A stretch of 38,807 nt of DNA from JBEKCB01 sp052139675 (GCA_052139675.1 JBKQWE010000128.1:1-38807); one strand, 5' to 3'; numbered from the stretch's first letter, positions 27,635 to 36,093 are shown. The notes: generated from the sequence alone by a model not told the origin. Numbers and translations: made by a program.

Positions 27635-29755
27635 TCATGGCGCCTCCGGGCTGGGCGATTTCGCCTCAGGCTTGGGCGGTTCCGGTTGCGGCTCGGGCGC
27701 GGGCGGTTCCGGCTCCGCCGCGATCTGGAGCGTGAGGACGGTGATGTCGTCGTCCTGCCCGTGCGGGCCGGAGTGCCGGCGGACGGCGTCCTTGATTTCG
27801 GCCGCGAGCCTGCGCGCGCCGTCGGCGGTGTGCGCGCGCGCGATCTCGCAGAGGCGGTCCTCGCCGAACTGCTCGCCTTCGTCGTTCGTCGCCTCGACGA
27901 CCCCGTCCGTGTAGAGCAGGAGCGTGTCGCCCTCGCGGAGCTGGATCGTCTCCTGCTCCATCACGGCGCGGAAGCGGTTCGGCCGCAGCAGGCCGAGCGC
28001 GGCGCCGCGGGGCTTGTGGCGGTCGCAGGCGGGCTTGCCTTCCGCCATCACGATGGCGTCGGTGTGGCCGGCGCAGACGAAGGTGAATTGGAGCGTGCTG
28101 AGCCGGAGGACGCCGTAGAGCGCGGTGACGTAAAGTCCGTGGCGCATCTCGGAGGTCAGCGCGGCGTTGACTTCGTTGAGGACCCACGCCGGCGAGGTCG
28201 AGCGCGGAGCGGCCATCTTGAAGAACGTGCTGGTGATCGCCATGAGCAGCGCGGCCGGCACGCCGCGGCCGGCGACGTCGAAGATGACCACGCCGAGGTG
28301 GTCGTGGTCAATGCGGTAGAAATCGAAGTAGTCGCCGCCGACTTCCTCGGCGGGCAAATACTCCGTGCCGAGCGAGAGGCCCTCGATGTGCGGCGGCTCG
28401 GACGGGATCATGCGCAGTTGGATCTCGCGCGCCACGCGGAGCTGCTCCTCGGCGCGCTGACGCTGGACGATCTCCGCGTGGAGGCGCGCGTCGTAGATGG
28501 CCAGCCCGGCCTGCTCGGCGATGAGGCTGGTGAAGCGCAGGTCCGATTCGCTGAACGGGGCGCCGTCGCGGCGGTTGACGACCTGGATCACGCCGAAGAT
28601 GCCGGCCGGCCCGCGCAGCGGCAGGGCGATGGCCGTGCGCACGCGGACCTCGCCGGTCGGCCAGGTGTACTGCGCCGCGGCGTCCTCGGCCGAAGCGATG
28701 AACAGCGGCGCGCCGGTCGCGGCGACGCGGCCAATGATGCCGGCGCCCGGCGGAACGCGCGCGCTGGAGATGAGCGCGCGGATTTCGACCGCGTCGCGCG
28801 CGGCGATCTCGCCGAGCGGCAGCGGCGGCGGATAAGGCCCCTGGACGCGCGCCGGGAGCAGTTCCGAATCGGCATCCGCGCCGACGTAGATCGCGCCGGA
28901 CTCGGCGTGCAGGCGGTCCAGCAGGCTGTTGAGCGTGATTTCGTAAAGCTGCGGCAGGTCCGAGGTGGATTTGAGCTGCGTGGTGATGCGGTGGAAGAGC
29001 AGCATGTGCGCGGTGCGCTCGGTCGAGGCGCGGACCGCGTCGAGTTCGCTGCGGCGATAGTTGTCGCGCAGGAGCACGCCGACGAAGAGCGTGAAGGCGA
29101 ACGTGGTCAGGAATTCCTGCGGGCCGTCGAAGATCTGGACGAACGCGCCGATCACTCCGAAGACGGCGCCGAGGACGAAGATGCGCGTCTCCGTGCGCGA
29201 GAGCCAGACGCGCCGCGTGATCAGCGCCTTCCAGCCCAGGAGCGCCATCGCCGCGGCCTGGATCCCGTGGAGCAGATACGCGACCGAGCCCATCTGGTGG
29301 AGCGAGGTCGGGAATTCGTCGCGGCCGAACGACGCCTGCATCAGCAGCGCGCCCAGCGCGAAGAGGATCCCGGCCGCGACGAGGAACCGCAGGCTGTGCG
29401 ACCGGAGCGACCGGCGCGGGCCGCCGCGGTCCGGCTCGCCGCCGGTCAGGCGCATGAAGTCGAAGCAGAACGCCAGGCCGAACAGCCCGACCGATGAGAG
29501 CACCGGATACCAGACCCACAACGCCGCCGGCAGGCCGATCTCCGGACCGGAATCCAGGAGCGACAGGCAGATGCCGAAGATTTCAGCGGCCATGAGGAAG
29601 CTGAACGTGCTGAAGAGGATCAGGTGCTGCTCGAAGCCGACGCGCTTGCGCCGCGCGAGCAGCGCCTGGCTGCTCAAGATGATCCCGAGCACAAACGCGC
29701 GGCTGAGGCAGCTTACCCCGCCGATCGGCAGATGGAAGTAAAGGATGTGTAACAC
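27635..29755 (-). CDS. Membrane GAF-PP2C (SpoIIE/RsbU-like) serine phosphatase
   Basis: 706 residues. The N-terminal ~250 carry about seven hydrophobic segments (for example FVLGIILSSQALL, WYPVLSSVGLFGLAFCF, FLVAAGILFALGALLM), a sensor region. A GAF domain follows at about 275-440 (AGIIGRVAATGAPLFIA, AIALPLRGPAGIFGVIQVVN), then a coiled linker ERQ-like QRQRAEEQLRVAREIQLRMIP and the PP2C domain: VGGDYFDF, VVIFDVAGRGVPAALLMA, LYTDGVVEATN, DDITVLTL, whose aspartates bind the metals. The Pro/Glu tail is about 30 residues. Such phosphatases dephosphorylate an anti-anti-sigma factor. GTG start 29755 (GGGAG 3 nt upstream) is preferred to the longer reading. Divergent from a FliA-type sigma gene. Confidence 0.88.
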   Translation of the reverse strand: MLHILYFHLPIGGVSCLSRAFVLGIILSSQALLARRKRVGFEQHLILFSTFSFLMAAEIFGICLSLLDSGPEIGLPAALWVWYPVLSSVGLFGLAFCFDFMRLTGGEPDRGGPRRSLRSHSLRFLVAAGILFALGALLMQASFGRDEFPTSLHQMGSVAYLLHGIQAAAMALLGWKALITRRVWLSRTETRIFVLGAVFGVIGAFVQIFDGPQEFLTTFAFTLFVGVLLRDNYRRSELDAVRASTERTAHMLLFHRITTQLKSTSDLPQLYEITLNSLLDRLHAESGAIYVGADADSELLPARVQGPYPPPLPLGEIAARDAVEIRALISSARVPPGAGIIGRVAATGAPLFIASAEDAAAQYTWPTGEVRVRTAIALPLRGPAGIFGVIQVVNRRDGAPFSESDLRFTSLIAEQAGLAIYDARLHAEIVQRQRAEEQLRVAREIQLRMIPSEPPHIEGLSLGTEYLPAEEVGGDYFDFYRIDHDHLGVVIFDVAGRGVPAALLMAITSTFFKMAAPRSTSPAWVLNEVNAALTSEMRHGLYVTALYGVLRLSTLQFTFVCAGHTDAIVMAEGKPACDRHKPRGAALGLLRPNRFRAVMEQETIQLREGDTLLLYTDGVVEATNDEGEQFGEDRLCEIARAHTADGARRLAAEIKDAVRRHSGPHGQDDDITVLTLQIAAEPEPPAPEPQPEPPKPEAKSPSPEAP

Positions 29756-30360
29756 GCGCTCCCTCGACAGCCGGCGCGGAAGGGACCGCCGGACCGACTC
29801 GCGGATTCTATCGGTCAGTGCCGGAAAATGCAAAATGAGAAATGCGCGGCGTCCTTGGACAAGCCGGCGCATCTTGCTCTTTGCGCTCTTCGATTATGGA
29901 GGCGGCTCCCTATCACGCGTTCCAGATTGAGTTGCCGCGCCTCCAGAGTGAGACGGCGAGCCTGTTCAAAAATGCGTCGAAACGTGCATTATCGGACAGG
30001 ACGGATTGAGGCCACTGTCGCATAATAGCTTATTTCGGATTAGCGCTGAACGCGAATCGGCGTGCCGGCCGCGCGGCGGCGCGCCGAAGGCCGGAGGTCT
30101 GGCTCGCAAGTCGTAGCCGGCAATTCCACGAGGACTTGCGACGACCCGATTTACGCATTCGGCTCGCCGAAAACCGCGCATTTCGGCGCCTCAGCGGCGT
30201 CGTCCCAATGCTCAATTGTCCGTCCCGTTGAAGCCGAGTGTCGCTCCTCGGCACAGATTTTGCTCTTTTTCGCCTGTAATCGAAGTGCAGCCGGCGGGGG
30301 CGACCAGCGGATGGCGCATGGAAGCGGCATCCGCCCTTAACGCAAGGAAGGGAAAGCCAG
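29756..30360. other. Divergent intergenic region, about 600 bases
   Basis: Lies between the PP2C phosphatase and sigma-factor genes. It contains no convincing gene. I saw no clear promoter; weak boxes such as TTCAAA-N16-CATTAT (near 29967-29994) are not good enough to call. It does hold a short TGCAAAATGAGAAATGC stretch and several small GC palindromes (for example GCCGGCCGCGCGGCGGCGC near 30064). Confidence 0.5.
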
Positions 30361-31182
30361 ATGGCCAGCCACACCTCGGCTCAAGTCGCCGAACCCGTCC
30401 TCCGCCGCGCGCGGACCAGCCGGCAACGCGCGGAAAACGGACGCGCGACCTCGGCCCGCGTCCGCAAAGTGACGCGCTTCTCGGCGAAAGCACGGGAGAA
30501 GCTGATCCTCAGTCATCTGCCGCTCGTGAAGTACGTGCTCGCGCGCGTGGCCGCGCACCTGCCGGCGCACGTGGACCGCGGCGACCTGCTCGAGGCGGGC
30601 GCGGTCGGACTGATTGACGCCGCCGACCGTTTCGACCCGGCGCGGAACGTGCGCTTTCACACGTACGCCGTGACTCGCATTCGCGGCGCCATGCTCGACG
30701 CCCTGCGCTCAGACGACTGGCTGCCGCGGTCGGTGCGCTCGGAACTCACGCGCGTCGCGCGGGCCAGCGCAGAGATCGAGCAGGAAGTCCACCGCGCGCC
30801 CACCTCGGCCGAAGTCTGCAGCCGGACGGGGATCGCGGAGCAGGACCTCAGCGAACTGCAAGATGCCGGCTCACGCGCGTTCTACTCGCTCGACGAACTG
30901 CCGCTCTCCGCCTCGGCCGACGGCGAACCCGCCTTGGCCCAGCACGAAGAGCGCGACCCGGCCCTGAAGCCGCTGGACCACGCGTCGCTCGAAGAGGAAA
31001 AGTCGCGCCTGGCCGAAGCCATCCTCCGCCTGACGAAGACGGAGCGGCTGGTCATCACGCTCTATTACTTCGAGCGGCTGGCGCTGCGCGAGATCGGGGC
31101 GATCCTGCACGTGACCGATTCGCGCGTCTGCCAGATCCACCGCGCCGCGCTCAAATCGCTCGCCAAAGATCTGGGAGAGTGA
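30361..31182 (+). CDS. Sigma-70 family factor, FliA/WhiG-like group
   Basis: 273 residues. After a basic lead of about 40 comes region 2: KLILSHLPLVKYVLARVAAHLPAHVDRGDLLEAGAVGLIDAADRFDP and FHTYAVTRIRGAMLDALRSDDW (about 47-118), the FliA-type -10 recognition segment; then region 3 (VRSELTRVARASAEIEQEVHRAPTSAEV) and region 4 (LTKTERLVITLYYFERLALREIGAILHVTDSRVCQIHRAALKSL). This is the sigma-28 architecture. AAGGAAGGG lies 8 nt before the ATG. No flagellar genes are present, so it may control motility elsewhere or a stress regulon. Its neighbour is a SpoIIE-like phosphatase, which hints at partner-switching control. Confidence 0.88.
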   Translation: MASHTSAQVAEPVLRRARTSRQRAENGRATSARVRKVTRFSAKAREKLILSHLPLVKYVLARVAAHLPAHVDRGDLLEAGAVGLIDAADRFDPARNVRFHTYAVTRIRGAMLDALRSDDWLPRSVRSELTRVARASAEIEQEVHRAPTSAEVCSRTGIAEQDLSELQDAGSRAFYSLDELPLSASADGEPALAQHEERDPALKPLDHASLEEEKSRLAEAILRLTKTERLVITLYYFERLALREIGAILHVTDSRVCQIHRAALKSLAKDLGE

Positions 31183-31187
31183 ACGAG

Positions 31188-31274
31188 ATTGCCGAATGCC
31201 GAATGATTAAAACGGGCGAAGCCCGATCTGCTTTCCCATTCGGCAATCAGCTATCGGCATTCGGCAATTCCGTT
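31188..31274. repeat. ATTGCCGAATGCCGAATG composite palindrome, family R3, copy 2
   Basis: Outer arms ATTGCCGAATGCCGAATG (31188-31205) and CATTCGGCAATC...GGCATTCGGCAAT (31238-31268) flank AACGGGC-GAA-GCCCGATC (31211-31228). The inner block recurs, on the opposite strand, at 32571-32610. It follows the sigma gene and precedes the end of the convergent HAD/kinase gene. Confidence 0.75.
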
Positions 31275-32643
31275 ATCCTATCCCCATCAACGTCACGCCG
31301 ATCAACCCGGCGCCGACAGGCATCACGAAGTTATCCCAGTCCCGCAGCGGCAGCGATTCGATCAGCGCGGCGACGATCGCCAGCGGCACGGCGCTCCGCA
31401 GCGGCAGGTAGACCGACCCGCACACGATCGCGCTGACGAGGAACGCCGTCGAGCCCTCCAGCGACTTCATCCGGTTGTGCGACCAGAACGTGCGCCCCCA
31501 TCGCGCGCCGATGATGGACGCGGCCGAATCCGCCACCGCCGCGATCAGGATGCACGATTGCGCCACAGGCAGCGGCAGGCACCAGAGCGAAACCAGCATC
31601 CCGAACCCCAGCGTCAGCGGCGCCGTCGCCAGCCGGCGCGACTCCGATCTCCGCAGCACCGCCTGCGTCACCCGATGCGCCAGCGGCAGATGAACGCCGT
31701 GCACCCGCCAGAACTCCAGCACCAGGTAGCCCGCCGCGAGCGCCAGCAGCAGCAGCGAGACGCCGATCACGGAGTATCCCGCCAGGAACGGCACCGCCAG
31801 CGCGCTCATGTGGAGACTTTTGCGGAGGATCTCGTGATGCCACGAGCGCATCGCGCTCGGGTGGTGCGGCAGCAGGTGCGGGCCCGCCGCGCCGAGCGCG
31901 CACGGGAGGATGTCCGCCAGGTCGTCCGACTCGACCAGGTGGCCGACCTCGCGCCGGACGGTGTACACGGCGTGGAAGCCGATGCTGATGCCGGCGCGCC
32001 GCATGAGGGAGAGGTTGTTCGGATCGTCGCCGACGGCCACCACGCCGCTCCACGGGATCCCCTCGCGCTCGATGAGCCGCGCGACGAACTCGCGCTTGCT
32101 GTTCGTCCGCGCCAGTGCGCCGGAGATTCCGCCGGTCAGCCGGCCGCCCTTGACCTCGACGAGCGTGCCCGCGCCGCCGTCCGCGCCGAGCGCCGCCGCC
32201 AGGTCCTTGACGAACGGGTCCGGGACGCCGGCGGTGAGCAGGATCACCTGCCGGCCCGCGGCCTTCAGCTCCGCGATCGTCTCGGCGGCGTGCGGCGCGA
32301 TGGCCATGCCGCGGAAGACCTCGCAGACCGTTTCCCACGGCATGCCCTTCAGCCGCCCGAACGAACGCCGCAGCAGCTCCTCCAGCCCGATCCGGCCGAG
32401 GTTGAACAGCAGGCAGTCGGTCACGGTCAGCGCGAAACTCAAAATCCCGCGCCGCCGGGCCAGCGCGATCATGAACTGGTCCGGAAAGATCACGCCGTCT
32501 ACGTCCAGAACAACGAGACTCTTTGCCGACTTGTCCGCCGAAGCCCTGAGCGCAGCCGAAGGGGCGAAGGCGGATTGCCGATTGGGAGTAAGGATCGGGC
32601 TGTGCCCGTTTGAAGCGCGCTGCGGCGCGCCATCGGCGGCCAT
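31273..32643 (-). CDS. HAD phosphatase fused to polyprenol/phytol kinase-like membrane domain
   Basis: 456 residues. Residues 43-235 form a SerB-type HAD phosphatase: LVVLDVDGVIFPD (nucleophile Asp), VILLTAG, and the acidic motif AVGDDPNN. Residues about 265-456 are a membrane domain of the CTP-dependent dolichol/phytol kinase group: HEILRKSLHMSALAVPFL, hydrophobic helices, DSAASIIGARWGRTFW, KSLEGSTAFLVSAIVCG, and LIESLPLRDWDNFVMPVGAGLI. The enzyme may both phosphorylate and dephosphorylate a lipid alcohol, or recycle an isoprenoid carrier; the substrate is unknown. ATG 32643 has AAGGA 7 nt upstream. Residues 1-42 come from two palindromic repeats read in frame, a leader that may not be functional. 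Confidence 0.85.
   Translation of the reverse strand: MAADGAPQRASNGHSPILTPNRQSAFAPSAALRASADKSAKSLVVLDVDGVIFPDQFMIALARRRGILSFALTVTDCLLFNLGRIGLEELLRRSFGRLKGMPWETVCEVFRGMAIAPHAAETIAELKAAGRQVILLTAGVPDPFVKDLAAALGADGGAGTLVEVKGGRLTGGISGALARTNSKREFVARLIEREGIPWSGVVAVGDDPNNLSLMRRAGISIGFHAVYTVRREVGHLVESDDLADILPCALGAAGPHLLPHHPSAMRSWHHEILRKSLHMSALAVPFLAGYSVIGVSLLLLALAAGYLVLEFWRVHGVHLPLAHRVTQAVLRRSESRRLATAPLTLGFGMLVSLWCLPLPVAQSCILIAAVADSAASIIGARWGRTFWSHNRMKSLEGSTAFLVSAIVCGSVYLPLRSAVPLAIVAALIESLPLRDWDNFVMPVGAGLIGVTLMGIG
32530..32573. repeat. TCCGCCGAAGCCCTGAGCGC palindrome inside HAD/kinase leader
   Basis: Arms TCCGCCGAAGCCC and GGGGCGAAGGCGGA around GAGCGCAGCC. It codes, on the minus strand, for about residues 25-38 (SAFAPSAALRASAD) of the HAD/kinase protein. 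Confidence 0.7.
32571..32610. repeat. GATTGCCGATTGGG ... CGGGC-TGT-GCCCG element, family R3, copy 3
   Basis: Inverted copy of the block at 31211-31250: GATTGCCGATTGGGAGTAAG followed by GATCGGGC-TGT-GCCCGTT. Read in the gene direction it encodes NGHSPILTPNRQS of the HAD/kinase leader. Confidence 0.75.
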
Positions 32644-32679
32644 TGTGCGTTCCTTTCCACTTTGCCGTTATCATTAGAC

Positions 32680-32703
32680 ATTCGGCAATCGGCATTCGGC
32701 AAT
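32680..32703. repeat. ATTCGGCAATCGGCATTCGG element, family R3, copy 4
   Basis: 24 bases upstream of the HAD/kinase and priA genes, made of ATTCGGCAAT-type units as in the other R3 copies. It ends 6 bases before the priA -35 box. Confidence 0.65.
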
Positions 32704-32709
32704 GTAGTT

Positions 32710-32738
32710 TATACAGTGTCAGTCGGCTTTGCTACAAT
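32710..32738 (+). promoter_or_regulatory. Promoter for priA, overlapping a divergent one
   Basis: TATACA (32710-32715), 17-nt spacer, TACAAT (32733-32738). On the opposite strand the same bases include TATAAA (32708-32713) 18 nt from TTGTAG (32732-32737), a weaker divergent candidate for the HAD/kinase gene, so the two would compete for polymerase. Confidence 0.55.
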
Positions 32739-32798
32739 GCTCTGCCGACGTTGGACCAGTTCAATCTCTGACCGGATCGCGGCGGAAAGCGGCGCTCG

Positions 32799-35027
32799 AT
32801 GGCGGACGCACCTCCTCTCTATGCGGCGGTGGCGCTGAACGTGCCCATGGACAAACTGTTCCATTACCGGGTGCCGGAGGCGCTGCGCGGGGCCGTCGCG
32901 GTGGGCGCGCGGGTGCGCGTGCCGTTCGGCCGGCGCGAGATGACCGGGACGTGCATCAAGTTCTCGGCCGAGCCCGGCGTCCATTCCGCGCGCGTCAGGG
33001 ATATTCTCGGGGTGCTGGACCAGCGCGCGTTCCTCGACGAGCATATGCGCGACCTGACGGAGTGGATGGCCCGATATTATTGCTGCTCCTGGGGCAAGAC
33101 GCTCGACGCCGTGCTGCCTTCGGTCATCAAGACGGGCGCCGCGGCGAGGACGGTGCAGTGGGCATCCGCCGCGCGCCCCGCGGACGAACTGCTCGCGCGC
33201 GCCGCGCAGATCGAGAAGCGCTCGCCGCGTCAGGCGCGCATTCTCCGCGCGCTCGCAGGGGTTCAAGGAGAAATCGCGGCCGTCGAACTGGCCCGCCTCG
33301 CCGAAGCCGATGCGAGCGTCATCGCGAAACTCGGCAAGGCCGGCTTCCTGGCCCTGGTGAAAAGAGCCGCGAACGATCCGCTCCTCGATTCTCCCGTCGA
33401 GCGCGCCGCGCCGCCGGTCCCGACGCCCGAGCAGCAGGCGGCGCTCGACCGCATCCAGGCGGCGTTCGCGCGCGGCCGGTTCCACGTGGCGCTGCTCCAC
33501 GGCGTTACCGGCAGCGGCAAGACGGAAGTCTACCTGCGGGCGTTGCGCCTCTGTATCGAGTCGGGCCGGCAGGGCATCGTCCTCGTGCCGGAGATCGCCC
33601 TCACGCCGCAGACGGTGGCGCGGTTCCGCGCGCGGTTCGACCGCGTCCGCGTGCTGCACAGCGACATCACCGATTCCGACCGGCGCGAGCAGTGGACGGC
33701 GATCCACGAAGGCCGCGCCGACGTCGTCGTCGGCACGCGTTCGGCCGTCTTCGCCCCGGTGCCGAAGCTCGGCCTGCTCGTCGTGGACGAAGAACACGAT
33801 CCCTCCTTCAAGCAGCCGAACGCCCCGCGCTATAACGCCCGCGACGTCGGCATCTGGCGCGCGCGGCAGGAGAACGCGCTCGTCATCCTCGGCTCCGCCA
33901 CGCCGTCGCTCGAAAGCCTCTACAACGCGCGCTCGGGCAAGTACGAACTGCTCACTCTCCCGCGCCGCGTCGAGGGACGGCCGCTGCCGCCGGTCGAGAT
34001 TCTGGATCTGAAGAGCGAGATCAGCAAGAGGGGAGCTGCGCCGCTGCTCTCGCGGCGGCTCCGCCTGGCGATGGAAACCGCGCTCGGGAAGGGCGAGCAG
34101 GTGATCCTCTTCCTCAACCGCCGCGGCTTCAACACGTACATCAGTTGCCCGCGCTGCGGGTTTGTGCTGCGCTGCGCGAACTGCGACGTGAGCCTGATCT
34201 ACCACCGCGAGAGCGACATCGCCCGCTGCCATTACTGCGCCTACAAGACGCAGCCGCCGGCGGCTTGCCCGGGCTGCGGACTTCATGGAATCAAGCTGCT
34301 CCACGGCTCCGGCACGGAGCGCGTCGAGCAGGAAGTCGCGCGGCTCTTCGGCGCCGACAGCGTCGCGCGGATGGACACCGATTCCATGAAAACCAGGGGC
34401 AGCCACGGGAACGTGCTGGAGGCGTTCCGCGCCGGGAAATCGCGCATCCTTCTCGGCACACAGATGGTGGTGAAAGGGCTGGACTTCCCCAATGTCACGC
34501 TCGTCGGCGTGATCAACGCGGACACGAGCATCCACATGCCGGATTTCCGCGCCAGCGAGCGGACCTTTCAGTTCCTGGCGCAGGTCGCCGGCCGGACGGG
34601 CCGCGGGCCGAAAGGCGGCAGAGTCATCGTGCAGACTTTCGAGCCGGACCAGTCCTGCATCCGAGACGCGGCGAGGCACGACTACGAGACGTTCGCCCGG
34701 CGCGAGCTTGAGGAACGCAAGCGGTACGGCTATCCGCCGTTCACGCGCCTCGCGCGGCTGATCTACAGGGGCCGCGATGCGGCGCAGACGCAGAAGCGCT
34801 GCACGGAAGCGGTCGCCGCGCTCAGGGCGCGCGTGCCGGTGAAAACGGTCAGCGTAGTCGGTCCGGCGGAAGCGCCCATCCGGCGCATCAACAACCTGTT
34901 CCGCTGGCACGCGCTCATCAAGGCGCCAGATCCGGAATCACTCCGCGAAGCGCTCCGCGGTGTGGACCGCCGCCGCGGTGAAGGCGTCGAGTTGACCGTG
35001 GACGTGGACCCGGTGTCGCTGGTATAG
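32799..35027 (+). CDS. priA: Primosomal protein N' (PriA helicase)
   Basis: Restarts stalled replication forks by 3'-5' helicase action and helicase loading. 742 residues: 3'-DNA-binding domain at the N-terminus (YAAVALNVPMDKLFHYRVPEALRG, VGARVRVPFGRRE), helicase domain with Walker A GVTGSGKTEVYL (from Gly235), Walker B VVDEEH (330-333), GSATPSLES, then the zinc-binding block with Cys450, C-x-x-C pairs CPRC, CANC, CHYC and CPGC (about 450-494), and the C-terminal helicase lobe (LLGTQMVVKGLDFPNVTLVG, QVAGRTGRG). Expected length. Start ATG 32799. Confidence 0.97.
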   Translation: MADAPPLYAAVALNVPMDKLFHYRVPEALRGAVAVGARVRVPFGRREMTGTCIKFSAEPGVHSARVRDILGVLDQRAFLDEHMRDLTEWMARYYCCSWGKTLDAVLPSVIKTGAAARTVQWASAARPADELLARAAQIEKRSPRQARILRALAGVQGEIAAVELARLAEADASVIAKLGKAGFLALVKRAANDPLLDSPVERAAPPVPTPEQQAALDRIQAAFARGRFHVALLHGVTGSGKTEVYLRALRLCIESGRQGIVLVPEIALTPQTVARFRARFDRVRVLHSDITDSDRREQWTAIHEGRADVVVGTRSAVFAPVPKLGLLVVDEEHDPSFKQPNAPRYNARDVGIWRARQENALVILGSATPSLESLYNARSGKYELLTLPRRVEGRPLPPVEILDLKSEISKRGAAPLLSRRLRLAMETALGKGEQVILFLNRRGFNTYISCPRCGFVLRCANCDVSLIYHRESDIARCHYCAYKTQPPAACPGCGLHGIKLLHGSGTERVEQEVARLFGADSVARMDTDSMKTRGSHGNVLEAFRAGKSRILLGTQMVVKGLDFPNVTLVGVINADTSIHMPDFRASERTFQFLAQVAGRTGRGPKGGRVIVQTFEPDQSCIRDAARHDYETFARRELEERKRYGYPPFTRLARLIYRGRDAAQTQKRCTEAVAALRARVPVKTVSVVGPAEAPIRRINNLFRWHALIKAPDPESLREALRGVDRRRGEGVELTVDVDPVSLV

Positions 35028-35067
35028 TACAGTTCGCGGTGAACGCTGATAACTAGAGGAGAGATTG

Positions 35068-35098
35068 AACCGCCGATGGACGCCGATGAACGCAGATA
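35068..35098. repeat. AACCGCCGATGGACGCCGAT element
   Basis: One-sided relative of the GATGAACACAGAT repeats at 23281-23360, containing GCCGATGGACGCCGATGAACGCAGAT. It lies between priA and the protease gene. Confidence 0.5.
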
Positions 35099-35149
35099 CG
35101 AATTGATTTGAGTTCCTTGGGAGTTCCGGAATTCGAAAAGGCGAAAAGG

Positions 35150-35995
35150 ATGTGGCCACTATCCCGCGACGACGCTAGACGCCTCATCCCAAAGATGGAT
35201 ACAGTGCTCATTCCTTTTTTCACGAAATGCGTGCGGCCTATCTGCGCTGAAAAGGACGGAGCCCCTGTCCAATGTGGTACGGGCACTCTTTTTAAGGTTG
35301 CGGATACGCCTTTTCTTGTCACTGCGTCGCACGTCGCGGATGTAATGGCTAAGCTTGGTCACGGTTTGTATCTGACGGATACTCCACAAGGGTCCCAAAG
35401 TGTACCGCTGGAAGGAAAACTGAATTCGGAGCGGAATTTGGATATCGCAATATGGGAACTTACGCCCCGCGTTGTCAAAGGGTTGCCGAACTGTCGGTTT
35501 CTTACCGTGCAGCATGCAGACCGCTTTCGGTTGCGGGTCGGAGAAGGGCTTTATTATGTGCATGGGTACCCGAACTGCTGGTCTGAAACGAAGTCCAAGG
35601 AGTTGGAAATCAGCGTCAAACAGTTTACTTACGGAACGGGCCTTTATAAGGGCCCCACAGATACGTTCGACAGATACGACCCCGAAATACACCTGCTCCT
35701 TTCGGTTTCGCCCGTGAACGTTGACCTGGATGGCAACGTAGCAGAGATGCCCCAGTCGCTAAGCGGGATCAGCGGTTGCAGCCTTTGGCAGGTATACTAT
35801 CCCGGGTGCCCTATTGACAACTGGCAGGTGGACGACGCGGTGATTGTTGCTGTGCAAACGGGCACATACCGAAACGGGACTGTTGTAAAAGGCACATATT
35901 GGGGAATAGTCGACGAAATGATCAAGAAAGCCTACCCGAATTTGGCGTCTGCCTTGAATCTAGTCGTGCCGCACAGGCGCGTTATCCGGCGCTGA
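35150..35995 (+). CDS. Trypsin-like serine protease-fold protein, no signal peptide
   Basis: 281 residues from ATG 35150 (GAAAAGG 8 nt upstream); a TTG start at 35108 would add 14. The chymotrypsin-fold triad can be placed: GTGTLFKVADTPFLVTASHV (His61), LDIAIWEL (Asp98), and LSGISGCSLW with the putative nucleophile in G-x-S-G (Ser208). No signal peptide or transmembrane segment, so probably cytosolic. Related lone proteases are found in accessory regions and some take part in defence signalling; that is only a family-level idea. Base composition is much lower in GC than priA and the glycosidase gene, suggesting recent acquisition. It is followed by a terminator-like hairpin. Confidence 0.75.
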   Translation: MWPLSRDDARRLIPKMDTVLIPFFTKCVRPICAEKDGAPVQCGTGTLFKVADTPFLVTASHVADVMAKLGHGLYLTDTPQGSQSVPLEGKLNSERNLDIAIWELTPRVVKGLPNCRFLTVQHADRFRLRVGEGLYYVHGYPNCWSETKSKELEISVKQFTYGTGLYKGPTDTFDRYDPEIHLLLSVSPVNVDLDGNVAEMPQSLSGISGCSLWQVYYPGCPIDNWQVDDAVIVAVQTGTYRNGTVVKGTYWGIVDEMIKKAYPNLASALNLVVPHRRVIRR

Positions 35996-36060
35996 TCTCT
36001 GGGAACTCCTTGAGGAGCCATGAGCTGCGGCGTATATTGCCCTACAGGCGCGGCGAAGCG

Positions 36061-36093
36061 AAGGGCATGCTGACGTGCAGCATGACTCCCTTT
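36061..36093 (+). terminator. Terminator-like hairpin after the protease gene
   Basis: AAGGG-CATGCTG (36061-36072), loop ACGTG, CAGCATG-ACT-CCCTTT (36078-36093): a stem of 7 plus 5 pairs with a 3-nt bulge, ending in CCCTTTCT. Lies 65 nt after the protease stop. Confidence 0.55.

Noticed and set aside
30280..30360. A possible riboswitch (c-di-GMP-like) before the sigma gene
   Set aside because: I could not match any conserved riboswitch core or pairing pattern.
30361..31182. Flagellar operon context for the FliA-like factor
   Set aside because: No flagellar or chemotaxis gene is present, so the flagellar assignment is not made.
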